13,673 nt of DNA from an uncultured Flammeovirgaceae bacterium (GCA_946480685.1 CAMLLI010000019.1:1-13673); one strand, 5' to 3'; positions 1 to 7,076 are shown, counted from the first letter of the stretch. Translations and numbers: made by a program. Notes: a model not told the origin generated them from the letters alone.

Positions 1-1148
1 TCGATAAGCTGGCGAAAGACCGTATGCTTCAGGAGTGGAACCCCATCAACGGCAAGGGTAAAGGAAACTTCAAGGTGTTAATGGACACCAACAGTGCTGT
101 AGATGCCAACAAGGTTTTTAATGAGGTAAAGGCAGACCACCGTATACTCAACGCAGCTTTACAACTGCAGAAGGAAGAGAAAGGTAAACGCGTTATTCTC
201 GTATCGAAAGATGTAAACCTTCGTCTCAAAGCTAAATCACTGGGACTGCAGGCGGAAGACTATACCACGGGTAAAGTCCAGAATATATCTTCGCTATATA
301 CCGGCCGCACGATCATTGAAGACATTGATGCCAACCTCATTAATTTACTCTACGAAAAAGGTTACTGCCAGCCCCAGGACCTGCTGGGTAAATTAAACCC
401 GCTCAAAAATCATTACTATATATTGAAGAGCGGCAAGAAGTCGGCACTCGCGTACTACAATCCGTTTAACGGCATGCTGGAGCACGTAGAGAAACGCTCG
501 GTATATGGCATCAAGCCGCGTAATGCCGAACAGACCTTTGCTATTCATGCTGCTTTGAAACCTGAAATAAAACTGGTCTCCATTCAAGGCGTAGCGGGTA
601 CCGGTAAAACGTTGCTGGCGCTGGCAGCAGCACTTGAACAGAAGCGGGAGTATAAACAGATTTACCTGGCACGACCTATCGTTCCGCTCAGCAACAAAGA
701 CATCGGATATTTACCCGGTGACATCAAGTCGAAGGTAAACCCCTATATGGAGCCGCTTTGGGACAATCTGAAGTTTATACAGAATCAATATAGCGAGACC
801 GATAAAGAGTATTCGAAAATTACCGAGATGGTAAGTCAGGAGAAACTTGTTATTACTCCGCTGGCCTATATCCGCGGACGAAGTCTCTCGAATATATGTT
901 TCATTGTAGATGAAGCACAAAACCTGACACCTCACGAGGTTAAAACGATCATTACCCGTGCGGGAGAAAATACGAAGATCATTTTTACCGGAGATATATA
1001 CCAGATCGATACACCGTACCTCGACTCACAAAGTAATGGACTCTCGACACTCATCGACCGCCTTCAGGACCATGAGCTATATGCACACATTACGCTAGAG
1101 AAGGGTGAGCGTTCCGAACTGGCAAACCTGGCCAACGAACTTTTATAG
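1..1148 (+). CDS. PIN-PhoH family ATPase/ribonuclease (5' end outside window)
   Basis: This is the C-terminal 381 codons of a PhoH-like protein with an N-terminal PIN-type region. The frame is open to the left edge (DKLAKDR precedes the first in-window Met at 24), so the gene is partial and that Met is internal. Numbering from that Met, the Walker A motif GVAGTGKT is at residues 189-196 and the Walker B motif FIVDEAQN at 293-300. Between them lies the PhoH signature ARPIVPLSNKDIGYLPGD. The region before about residue 160 (for example VILVSKDVNLRLKAKSLGL) is the end of a PIN domain plus linker. The family (PhoH2/YlaK-like) couples an NTPase with helicase-like activity to a PIN RNase and is thought to act on RNA in the cytoplasm. 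Its physiological substrate is not settled. A strong terminator follows at 1222. Family assignment is secure; the exact role is not. Confidence 0.93.
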   Translation, partial: DKLAKDRMLQEWNPINGKGKGNFKVLMDTNSAVDANKVFNEVKADHRILNAALQLQKEEKGKRVILVSKDVNLRLKAKSLGLQAEDYTTGKVQNISSLYTGRTIIEDIDANLINLLYEKGYCQPQDLLGKLNPLKNHYYILKSGKKSALAYYNPFNGMLEHVEKRSVYGIKPRNAEQTFAIHAALKPEIKLVSIQGVAGTGKTLLALAAALEQKREYKQIYLARPIVPLSNKDIGYLPGDIKSKVNPYMEPLWDNLKFIQNQYSETDKEYSKITEMVSQEKLVITPLAYIRGRSLSNICFIVDEAQNLTPHEVKTIITRAGENTKIIFTGDIYQIDTPYLDSQSNGLSTLIDRLQDHELYAHITLEKGERSELANLANELL

Positions 1149-1221
1149 GTAAAGAACGGCTTCTGATATTTTTTCAAATTCAGAAATTTTCGTTCCCATT
1201 CTAAGACTTTAGCAGAACAAG

Positions 1222-1258
1222 ATCCTTGAAATCGACTTGATTTCAAGGATTTTTTGTT
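1222..1258 (+). terminator. Rho-independent terminator after phoH-like gene
   Basis: A perfect 12-bp stem (ATCCTTGAAATC at 1222-1233, GATTTCAAGGAT at 1239-1250) with a 5-nt loop is followed directly by TTTTTG TTTT. It lies 74 nt after the stop of the PhoH-like gene, so it very probably ends that transcript and separates it from the small gene at 1330. Confidence 0.9.
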
Positions 1259-1329
1259 TTGGCGCGCAATTAGCCAATGTTTGGCAAACCGCACTAAGTT
1301 TTATGATACTTCGTTTTATTTTCAGGCAG

Positions 1330-1554
1330 ATGTCTCTCCAAAAACAAGCTCGTTATCTGAAGAAAAAGGGTATAATGCTTGGAACACGTTTAAAGAATGG
1401 CCGCAAGATTCATATCTATATGATGCGCGACCTCTTTATCGAAGTGCTTTATAAAAATGATAATGCTAATGATGAAGCTGAGCATTTGAATATGCTCCGT
1501 GGATTGAATAACCTGAACGATTATCTCGAGAGAGAATTTAAGGCCAGCTTTTAA
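1330..1554 (+). CDS. Small conserved-looking hypothetical protein (74 aa)
   Basis: This is a 74-codon gene of unknown function. The ATG at 1330 is chosen over two earlier in-frame starts. Those would begin within or just after the upstream terminator, and the extra residues are low in charge and unlike the rest. The protein begins MSLQKQARYLKKKGIMLGTR and is strongly basic at the N terminus. Its centre looks beta-rich (KIHIYMMRDLFIEVLYKND) and the C-terminal half is an acidic-then-helical segment ending LNDYLEREFKASF. There is no signal peptide, membrane helix or metal motif. It stands alone between two terminators, so it is probably transcribed by itself. A weak promoter candidate is TTTG at 1280 with TACTTCGT at 1307. 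The pattern resembles small Cytophagales-specific cytoplasmic proteins, but I cannot assign a function. Confidence 0.75.
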   Translation: MSLQKQARYLKKKGIMLGTRLKNGRKIHIYMMRDLFIEVLYKNDNANDEAEHLNMLRGLNNLNDYLEREFKASF

Positions 1555-1572
1555 GACTGGCCTTTTATTTTT
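1540..1572 (+). terminator. Terminator overlapping the stop codon of the 74-aa gene
   Basis: The stem AAGGCCAG (1540-1547) / CTGGCCTT (1557-1564) has a 9-nt loop and is followed by TTATTTTTTTT. The TAA stop of the small gene (1552-1554) sits in the loop. The sequence on the minus side of the stem (TTAAATTC) is only weakly T-rich. It is therefore mainly a plus-strand terminator, though it may also help to end the convergent sucD transcript. Confidence 0.8.
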
Positions 1573-1591
1573 TTTGCTTGCTTGTTGTCTG

Positions 1592-2470
1592 TTATTTTTT
1601 CGAAAGAACCTTCAGCATCGTTTCACCGATCTCCGCTGGTGATTCTACTACGTGAATACCGCACTCTTTCATTACGCTCATCTTTGCTGCAGCAGTGTCA
1701 TCTGCACCACCGATAATCGCACCGGCATGTCCCATTCTTCTTCCGGGAGGCGCTGTTTGTCCGGCAATAAATCCTACAACTGGTTTCTTGTTTCCGTTTT
1801 CCTTGATCCAGCGTGCAGCTACCGGTTCGTAGTTACCACCGATCTCACCGATCATTACGATCGCATCCGTTTCAGGATCGTTCATCAATAATTCAACTGC
1901 ATCTTTTGTAGGTGTACCGATGATCGGGTCGCCACCTATACCAATAGCGGTTGATACTCCAAGACCAGCTTTTACAATCTGATCAGCAGCTTCGTAGGTA
2001 AGCGTTCCTGATTTAGATACGATACCAACTCTGCCTTTTTTGAACACGAAGCCAGGCATGATACCTACTTTCGCTTCACCCGGAGTAATTACCCCCGGAC
2101 AGTTAGGACCGATCAGCGTTACGTTCTTGTCCTTGATATATTTCTTCGCCACCATCATGTCCTTTACAGGTATACCTTCGGTGATCGTGATAATTACTTT
2201 TATACCTGCATCAGCAGCTTCCATGATCGCGTCAGCAGCGAATGCTGGCGGAACGAAAATGATCGTTACATCTGCTCCTGTCTTATCAACAGCTTCTTTT
2301 ACCGTATTAAATACTGGTCTTCCCAAATGCTCCGTTCCACCTTTCGCCGGGGTTACACCTCCTACTACATTGGTTCCGTACTCTATCATTTGTCCGGCAT
2401 GGAAAGTACCTTCCGCGCCTGTGAATCCTTGAACAATTACTCTTGAATTTTTATTAACCAGTACACTCAT
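1592..2470 (-). CDS. sucD: Succinyl-CoA synthetase (ADP/GDP-forming) subunit alpha
   Basis: This is the alpha subunit of succinyl-CoA ligase, the TCA-cycle enzyme that interconverts succinyl-CoA and succinate with substrate-level phosphorylation of a nucleoside diphosphate. It is cytoplasmic and works with SucC. At 292 aa it has the usual full length. The N-terminal CoA-binding Rossmann domain has [11 protein letters not shown] at residues 15-25 and GPNCPG at 121-126. The phosphohistidine segment [13 protein letters not shown] places the catalytic His at 248. The start [15 protein letters not shown] matches the family N terminus. No sucC lies next to it; separate sucC and sucD loci are not unusual in Bacteroidota. 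A consensus promoter lies immediately upstream (2493-2523), giving a predicted leader of about 15 nt. SucD is therefore transcribed independently of the minus-strand block upstream, which ends at its own terminator. Confidence 0.97.
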   Translation of the reverse strand: MSVLVNKNSRVIVQGFTGAEGTFHAGQMIEYGTNVVGGVTPAKGGTEHLGRPVFNTVKEAVDKTGADVTIIFVPPAFAADAIMEAADAGIKVIITITEGIPVKDMMVAKKYIKDKNVTLIGPNCPGVITPGEAKVGIMPGFVFKKGRVGIVSKSGTLTYEAADQIVKAGLGVSTAIGIGGDPIIGTPTKDAVELLMNDPETDAIVMIGEIGGNYEPVAARWIKENGNKKPVVGFIAGQTAPPGRRMGHAGAIIGGADDTAAAKMSVMKECGIHVVESPAEIGETMLKVLSKK

Positions 2471-2492
2471 GAACGTTGATTTTTAAGCAGCA

Positions 2493-2523
2493 CAAAAATA
2501 GGAGAATAAAGCTATCAACCAAA
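2493..2523 (-). promoter_or_regulatory. Bacteroidota-type promoter of sucD
   Basis: On the minus strand, TTTG (2523-2520) is followed by a 19-nt spacer and TATTTTTG (2500-2493). This is an exact match to the primary sigma factor consensus of the phylum, TTTG-N19-TAnnTTTG. The transcript would start near 2486, some 15 nt before the sucD ATG. No Shine-Dalgarno sequence is visible. Confidence 0.85.
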
Positions 2524-2536
2524 CCAGTCTGAAATA

Positions 2537-2564
2537 CAAAAGGCTGCTTTTCAGCAGCCTTTTG
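2537..2564 (-). terminator. Terminator after downstream FecR-like paralog
   Basis: An 11-bp perfect stem (CAAAAGGCTGC at 2537-2547, GCAGCCTTTTG at 2554-2564) has a 6-nt loop. It lies 7 nt beyond the stop of the gene ending at 2571. Read on the minus strand it ends in CCTTTTGTATTTC. It closes the CHASE2/FecR-like block before the sucD promoter. Confidence 0.85.
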
Positions 2565-2570
2565 AGTAGG

Positions 2571-3473
2571 TTATTTCGTATTCAAAGGCTTGTCCTTTAA
2601 ATTGTTACGTATTAAAAAGTCGTTATACAAATCTTTGTAGCTCTGCACATCCGGAGCAAGTTTAATTGCCTCCTGGAAAGCCGTGGCAGCATCGATCAGC
2701 AACGAATTCTGTTCGTAGAAGCCTGCCAGAATCAGTTTGTTGATCGCTGTATTTTCCTGTGTTTCACCGGAGATCTCATTCAGCGATGTTTTGATCCGGG
2801 CCTTATCGGCTTTCGATAAACGCTTCAAGGTATATTTTTCCGATACTTTATTACGATCGTTCTTCGACTCTACTGTTACCAGTATATTGTCTTCGTTGGC
2901 AAAATCAGCGTCAGCGAGATTTACCTGAATGCTGCTCTCACTTGTTTCGCGTGTCGCGAGCTCATCATCAAACAAACTCTTGAACTTCACTACATACGGG
3001 CCAGGTATTTTTTCAACATCCCAGTTTATAATAATCACATCATTATAGATAGTAGGATTTTGTGTAGCGATCGGCAGATAGAGTGGTATAATTGAACCAC
3101 GGTGTACAGCTCCGGTAGCCTGCATGCTGTTTCCTTTTTGTGTGTTGGCACTAAGTATAAAATCAGCATACTTGTTCAACACGCTTGTGCCGTTGCCTAC
3201 CTTCTTGGCCAGATCGGCAACTTTATACTTTCCGGCTTGCTTTACTTCTATAGGTTTACCGCTTACGTGCACCAGACCTACATATGCGTTTTCAGCAACC
3301 TTTAATTCATCATCAGATTTCAGGCTTGAACCTACCTTAATAACCTGCCAGCCAGAACCTGCCTTTATCTCATTCTTACCTTTATTTACCAGAACCTTAA
3401 AAGTATAGTCCTGGGCCATTGCCTGTACAAATCCGATTAAGGCAAACACGAACAGCGCCAACTTCTTTTTCAT
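2571..3473 (-). CDS. Exported FecR-like/TPR-like protein, paralog B
   Basis: This is a 300-aa exported protein with no firm family name. Residues 1-20 form a clear Sec signal peptide (MKKK, hydrophobic core, AMA-Q cleavage). Residues 22-90 read like a FecR-type beta domain: VLVNKGKNEIK, then VGSSLKSDDELKVAENAYVG and SGKPIEVKQAGKYKV. A conserved ATGAVHRG segment is at 119-126, followed by a beta-rich middle (IIINWDVEKIPGPYVVKF). The C-terminal helical part (245-290) resembles one or two TPR units (LILAGFYEQNSLLIDAATAF, EAIKLAPD). It is clearly paralogous to the next gene upstream (3594-4493). By hand alignment about 70% of the N-terminal 90 residues and two thirds of the C-terminal 48 are identical, with a divergent middle. 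It may be expressed from its own promoter as well as with the upstream genes. It probably resides in the periplasm or at the outer membrane; its ligand and function are unknown. Confidence 0.85.
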   Translation of the reverse strand: MKKKLALFVFALIGFVQAMAQDYTFKVLVNKGKNEIKAGSGWQVIKVGSSLKSDDELKVAENAYVGLVHVSGKPIEVKQAGKYKVADLAKKVGNGTSVLNKYADFILSANTQKGNSMQATGAVHRGSIIPLYLPIATQNPTIYNDVIIINWDVEKIPGPYVVKFKSLFDDELATRETSESSIQVNLADADFANEDNILVTVESKNDRNKVSEKYTLKRLSKADKARIKTSLNEISGETQENTAINKLILAGFYEQNSLLIDAATAFQEAIKLAPDVQSYKDLYNDFLIRNNLKDKPLNTK

Positions 3474-3504
3474 GACATTCTATAGGGTTAAGGGTTTTAT
3501 TTTC

Positions 3505-3512
3505 CAAAAGTA
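3505..3512 (-). promoter_or_regulatory. Candidate -7 element for paralog B
   Basis: On the minus strand TACTTTTG matches TAnnTTTG exactly and would start transcription about 25 nt before the ATG at 3473. A TTTG element at the expected -33 distance is not present (AAAG stands there). This half-promoter lies downstream of the paralog A terminator, so it could give paralog B separate expression. Confidence 0.5.
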
Positions 3513-3544
3513 GAACATGCGTTGCAATTTTCTTTCCATAAACG

Positions 3545-3572
3545 AAAGAAGCCGCACGATGGCGGCCTCTTT
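3545..3572 (-). terminator. Terminator between the two FecR-like paralogs
   Basis: On the minus strand AAAGAGGCCGC pairs with GCGGCTTCTTT (11 bp, one G-U wobble) around the loop CATCGT. It is preceded by an A-rich tract and followed by CGTTTA. The same position is an A-C mismatch when read on the plus strand, so the hairpin is better formed in minus-strand RNA. The plus side nevertheless has the longer T run. It lies 21 nt after the stop of paralog A and may stop or attenuate read-through into paralog B. Confidence 0.65.
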
Positions 3573-3593
3573 TTTTATTTTTTTAACGGAAGA

Positions 3594-4493
3594 TTAACGT
3601 TTCATACCGTTTCGGATCAGAAAATCTTCATACGATTCTTTGTAGTAGGCTACATCCGGAGCCAGGCGGATCGCTTCTTCGTACGCAGTAACAGCATCTA
3701 TATACAAACGATGTTCTTCATAGAAGCTCGCGAGAAATAGTTTATTGAGTGCGGTTTGCTCGGCTACATTAGTTTGAATTTCACCCAGCGATATTTTGAT
3801 CTTGTCTTTCTGTGCTGGCGCCATCTTCTTCACCAGTTTCTCTGCCGATTTTTTATTCGGATCAGCTTTCGCAGAAACCTGTACAAGCACAGCATTCTCA
3901 GCAGCAAACTTGGCATCGTTCAGGTCTACACGTAAAGAAGATTCTTGTGTTTCTATTTTAGCAAGTTCATCCCCAAACATATTGTTGATCACCACTATAT
4001 ATGGACCTTCAGTTTTGTTCGCATCCCAGGCAATCACAACAGAATTGTTATATACATCTGCATTTTGATTCTCCGGCAAGAGGATCTGTATCGCGGTGGC
4101 CTCACCACGGTGTACAGCTCCGGTTGCGCTCAGCCTGTTCTTTTTGGCTTCAGCAGAATTACTGCTCAGTATAAAGTCGGTATATTTATTCAGAACACTT
4201 GAACCGCTGCCGCTTACTTTTGCTGCAAGGTCTGCTACTTTATAATTACCAGCTTGTTTCAGTTCGATTGGTTTACCGCTGGCATGTACCAACCCTATAT
4301 ACGCATTATCGGAAAGTTTCAGTTCATCGCCCGATTTTAAGGATGCACCGGTTTTGATGGGCTGCCATACATCTCCATTTTTTAGTTCGTTGGTGCCTTT
4401 GTTCACCAACACTTTAAAAGCATAATCCTGGGCAACGGCGGAGGCAGTGTAGAGCAACGTAACGAATAAAAGAGTGAGGATTTTAGTTTTCAT
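3594..4493 (-). CDS. Exported FecR-like/TPR-like protein, paralog A
   Basis: This 299-aa exported protein is paralogous to the 2571-3473 product. The signal peptide spans residues 1-21 (MKTK, LLFVTLLYTAS, AVA-Q). The FecR-like stretch at 23-88 carries KTGASLKSGDELKLSDNAYI and SGKPIELKQAGNYK. ATGAVHRG is at 123-130. An Ig-like or beta middle (VVIAWDANKTEGPYIVVI) follows. A TPR-like C terminus at 248-296 includes KLFLASFYEEHRLYIDAVTA and EAIRLAPD. The gap to the upstream CHASE2 gene is 32 nt with no recognisable promoter, so the two are almost certainly one transcript. A functional link with the CHASE2 ectodomain outside the cytoplasm is likely from this arrangement. The FecR-like assignment is a reading of motif spacing, not a database result. 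Confidence 0.87.
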   Translation of the reverse strand: MKTKILTLLFVTLLYTASAVAQDYAFKVLVNKGTNELKNGDVWQPIKTGASLKSGDELKLSDNAYIGLVHASGKPIELKQAGNYKVADLAAKVSGSGSSVLNKYTDFILSSNSAEAKKNRLSATGAVHRGEATAIQILLPENQNADVYNNSVVIAWDANKTEGPYIVVINNMFGDELAKIETQESSLRVDLNDAKFAAENAVLVQVSAKADPNKKSAEKLVKKMAPAQKDKIKISLGEIQTNVAEQTALNKLFLASFYEEHRLYIDAVTAYEEAIRLAPDVAYYKESYEDFLIRNGMKR

Positions 4494-4525
4494 AATCTTG
4501 CATTCACAGTATAAATCTTTGCGTG

Positions 4526-5863
4526 TTAATACTCCTGACTTGGCTTAGGTAATCTACGAATTATATTTAACCAAAGGCGTGCCATTCCTGGTCTGAATAC
4601 GTTAAAGTAAAATTCGAAACATGGGCCCACCGCAGCAATGGTGGCCAGTGTTAACGTAAGATCGAGTTTGAAGTTCGACTCCGAGAACAACCATACGGAA
4701 AATCCCACCAGCAACACGATCTGCGTGATCTGAATAACCAGCGAAACACTATCAAACCACAAGGGATACCGATGATTTAATGCGTAGAACAATGCAACGT
4801 TAAAAAAGCAAAACAGAAACGCTATAAAATACGTAGCCCACTCGGGAAGCCCATCAATATAGTCTTCGTTTAAAATGGTGGCGAGTATATTCGCATGCAC
4901 CACCAACCCGAACATATCCGGATTGGCACGACCTGCTACTTTGTTATTGAGTGGAGTAAAAAACTTGTCACTCCAGGACGGATCTCCTAAATAATCTCCG
5001 AGATAACCGAAGATCACAATTTTATCTTTAATCATCTCCGGAAGAAATTCGCCACGAAAAGGTTGGTATACATCTAGCGCATAGAACATCACAGGGTAAT
5101 GCGTTGTACCCAAATCTTGCCCGCGAAGTGATTTTATTTTCACATCCTGTATATCAATATTACCGCGATAGTTAATGATCTCTTCGGGTTTATCGCGACT
5201 CAAAAATTTTGCTGTCTTTACCGGATCGTATTGCATGGCAAGTTGCACCGCGAAAGCATACTCTGTTTTTCCATTAGCGATAGTCTTGGGTATGAACGAA
5301 CGACAGATCTTTACATCTTCCTGGTAGCGCGCCCCCGTTACAAGGTTGGCATATCCATGCTTCGCTACGCTCTGGAATAATTCATCCGAATATTCAATTG
5401 AGTCATATACCTCTGCAGCATCTGCTTTCGTGAGTGAATCAGATTGCAACAGCTTTGTTACCAATACAACATTGCCTGCTTCCTGTATGGCACTACTCAG
5501 CATCAGGTTCCCTAATGTATCGAGCAACTGCGGACAATTTACCGTATCACGAAGTCCGCCTTCACAATTAAAAAAACCATCTATACCAATAACGCGGGGT
5601 TTATGCTGCGCGATGATGGAAAGTTGCTGCGCGATTTGTCCTCTTGACAGCCCTCCTATATTTACCAGCACGATGCGTTCATCCACAAGCGGGTCCTGGC
5701 GTAGATTGGAGAACGCATAATCCGTAAGTTCAAAGTCAGAAAGAGCCTGTGCTATAGGATCGAAAGCATTAAACAGTTCGAGCTTTGTTACTTTTGAAAT
5801 ACACCACATGAATCCAAACACAAAGAGCGTAGCAAACAAACTGTTTATCAGGAATTTCTTCAT
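4526..5863 (-). CDS. CHASE2-domain membrane protein without output domain
   Basis: This is a 445-aa membrane protein with a CHASE2 extracytoplasmic sensor domain. An N-terminal membrane anchor is at about residues 5-24. The CHASE2 core runs from about 32 to 338: IVLVNIGG at 64-71, HKPRVIGIDGFF at 87-98, KDKIVIFGYLGD at 279-290, DKFFTPLN at 299-306 and MFGLVVHANILATIL at 317-331. Three C-terminal membrane helices follow at about 342-362, 372-393 and 399-421, then only some 22 basic residues. In the known family the same ectodomain plus three helices usually leads into a cyclase, histidine kinase, Ser/Thr kinase or similar effector. None is present here, and the frame ends at an ordinary stop. 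It heads the block that includes the two FecR-like exported paralogs. Its ligand is unknown for the whole family. It could signal through another protein or be structural. Confidence 0.9.
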   Translation of the reverse strand: MKKFLINSLFATLFVFGFMWCISKVTKLELFNAFDPIAQALSDFELTDYAFSNLRQDPLVDERIVLVNIGGLSRGQIAQQLSIIAQHKPRVIGIDGFFNCEGGLRDTVNCPQLLDTLGNLMLSSAIQEAGNVVLVTKLLQSDSLTKADAAEVYDSIEYSDELFQSVAKHGYANLVTGARYQEDVKICRSFIPKTIANGKTEYAFAVQLAMQYDPVKTAKFLSRDKPEEIINYRGNIDIQDVKIKSLRGQDLGTTHYPVMFYALDVYQPFRGEFLPEMIKDKIVIFGYLGDYLGDPSWSDKFFTPLNNKVAGRANPDMFGLVVHANILATILNEDYIDGLPEWATYFIAFLFCFFNVALFYALNHRYPLWFDSVSLVIQITQIVLLVGFSVWLFSESNFKLDLTLTLATIAAVGPCFEFYFNVFRPGMARLWLNIIRRLPKPSQEY

Positions 5864-5884
5864 ACAGGTAGTCGTAGTATCTAG

Positions 5885-5909
5885 TAAATTTAGAAATTTA
5901 AACGTTTAA
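5885..5909. promoter_or_regulatory. AT-rich double palindrome in divergent CHASE2/meaB intergenic region
   Basis: The 60-bp gap between the divergent CHASE2 and meaB starts holds two nested symmetric elements. TAAATTT-AG-AAATTTA (5885-5900) is an inverted repeat, and TTAAACGTTTAA (5898-5909) is a perfect 12-bp palindrome overlapping it. -7-like 8-mers with one mismatch (TAAATTTA on both strands, TAAATTTC on the minus strand) lie inside. It could be an operator shared by back-to-back promoters, or simply AT-rich promoter DNA. Confidence 0.4.
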
Positions 5910-5923
5910 TATCCATAACAACT

Positions 5924-6943
5924 TTGAAGGCATCGCTCCGTTCCAGACTCACCGTTGATCAATTCGCAGAGGGCATTCTCCGTGGCGATCGCGTTATTCT
6001 CGGCCAGGCCATAACACTCATGGAGAGTACACGCGCAGCCGATCAAAATGCAGGCGCTCAACTGCTTGAACGGATCATTTTAAAAACAGGTAACGCCATT
6101 CGCATCGGCATCACGGGAGTACCCGGTGTTGGCAAGAGTACATTTATTGAAGCATTCGGGAAACATGTAATAGATCAGCAGAGAAAACTTGCTGTGCTCA
6201 CCATCGATCCGAGCAGCCAGATAACAAAGGGAAGCATTCTTGGTGACAAAACACGTATGGAAGAGTTGTCCAAAAATCCGAATGCGTTCATTCGTCCTAC
6301 TGCTTCCGGAAATACACTCGGAGGTGTAGCACACCGAACCCGCGAAGCAATGTTACTCTGTGAGGCTGCCGGCTATGATGTTATTATTATTGAGACCGTT
6401 GGTGTAGGGCAATCGGAAGTATCAGTAAAGAATATGGTCGATTTCTTTTTACTGCTGATGTTGGCCGGAGCCGGTGATGAATTGCAGGGTATAAAAAAAG
6501 GAATTATGGAGATGGCCGATGGCCTCGTAATTACCAAAGCCGATGGCGACAATATAAAACATGCCACCGAAGCACAAGCCGAGTATAAACATGCGTTTCA
6601 CCTTTTCAGTGCAGCAGAGTCGGGCTGGACACCGAGTGTACTTACATCTTCCGCTCATACCGGACAAGGTATAGATGACGTCTGGAACATGATTACAAAA
6701 TATCAGGCACACACAACAGCTTCCGGGTACTTCGATAAAAACCGGAGTCGTCAAAATATAGCGTGGTTCCAGGAGTACTTCGAGCAACTGCTAAAAGACG
6801 ATCTCCAGAAATATACTTCACTCACCCAGATCCATGGGAAATTATCAAAAGCCGTAGGCGACCGCGAACTCTCCTCCAGGCAAGCCGCACTGCAATATCT
6901 CGAAGCATACCACGAAGCAATTAAAGATAGTCGCGAGCCTTGA
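5924..6943 (+). CDS. meaB: Methylmalonyl-CoA mutase-associated GTPase MeaB
   Basis: This is a G3E-type P-loop GTPase (MeaB/ArgK family) of 339 aa. In characterised homologues it assembles, protects and reloads adenosylcobalamin on methylmalonyl-CoA mutase in the cytoplasm. Visible motifs are Walker A GVPGVGKS at 65-72, DPSS at 95-98, switch region ETVGVGQSE at 157-165, base-recognition TKAD at 204-207 and SSAHTGQG at 242-249. A C-terminal helical dimerisation arm follows. The start is probably TTG at 5924. An in-frame stop lies at 5891, there is no ATG or GTG between, and the next ATG (6020) would remove the conserved N-terminal helices (LTVDQFAEGILRGDR). No Shine-Dalgarno sequence is present. 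The older name ArgK (arginine/ornithine transport kinase) is a misassignment for this family. The mutase genes are not in the window. Confidence 0.95.
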   Translation: MKASLRSRLTVDQFAEGILRGDRVILGQAITLMESTRAADQNAGAQLLERIILKTGNAIRIGITGVPGVGKSTFIEAFGKHVIDQQRKLAVLTIDPSSQITKGSILGDKTRMEELSKNPNAFIRPTASGNTLGGVAHRTREAMLLCEAAGYDVIIIETVGVGQSEVSVKNMVDFFLLLMLAGAGDELQGIKKGIMEMADGLVITKADGDNIKHATEAQAEYKHAFHLFSAAESGWTPSVLTSSAHTGQGIDDVWNMITKYQAHTTASGYFDKNRSRQNIAWFQEYFEQLLKDDLQKYTSLTQIHGKLSKAVGDRELSSRQAALQYLEAYHEAIKDSREP

Positions 6944-7076
6944 GCTTCGAGCTGCGAGAGTTGTTGGCTACGAGGTCACCGGCTACAAGCTTCAAGTTGC
7001 AGGCTGTTTTTTCCTGTAGCCAGAAGCCAGCAGCTTGCAGCCTTTTCTCAAAGCTCACAACTCGCAGCTCTTCTCC
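6944..7076. repeat. Palindromic repeat cluster between convergent genes
   Basis: This non-coding stretch is built from degenerate copies of an AGCTnCnAGCT-like word. The outer arms are GAGCTGCGAGAGTTGT (6949-6964) and ACAACTCGCAGCTC (7057-7070), complementary apart from a 2-nt insertion. The inner arms are GGCTACAAGCT (6981-6991) and AGCTTGCAGCC (7032-7042), with one mismatch. GGCTACA (6981-6987) also pairs exactly with TGTAGCC (7015-7021). A TTTTTT run (7007-7012) lies near the centre. It can fold into a long imperfect hairpin in either direction, so it may end both meaB and the convergent small gene. It resembles REP-type or small non-autonomous palindromic elements. Confidence 0.6.

Noticed and set aside
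2040..2432. 130-codon plus-strand frame within sucD
   Set aside because: It is antisense to a fully conserved enzyme gene. The Pro/Thr/Val-rich composition is what the complementary strand of sucD codons gives.
5346..5720. 124-codon plus-strand frame inside the CHASE2 gene
   Set aside because: The Ser/Cys-rich translation is antisense to conserved CHASE2 motifs. There is no start context or promoter.
1592..5863. sucD as the last gene of the CHASE2/FecR-like operon
   Set aside because: A strong terminator (2537-2564) and a perfect promoter (2493-2523) separate sucD from the upstream block.
5919..5926. CAACTTTG as a promoter -7 element for meaB
   Set aside because: It matches 7 of 8 consensus positions including the spacer, but overlaps the only usable start codon. 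Transcription would begin downstream of it, so it cannot drive the full-length gene.
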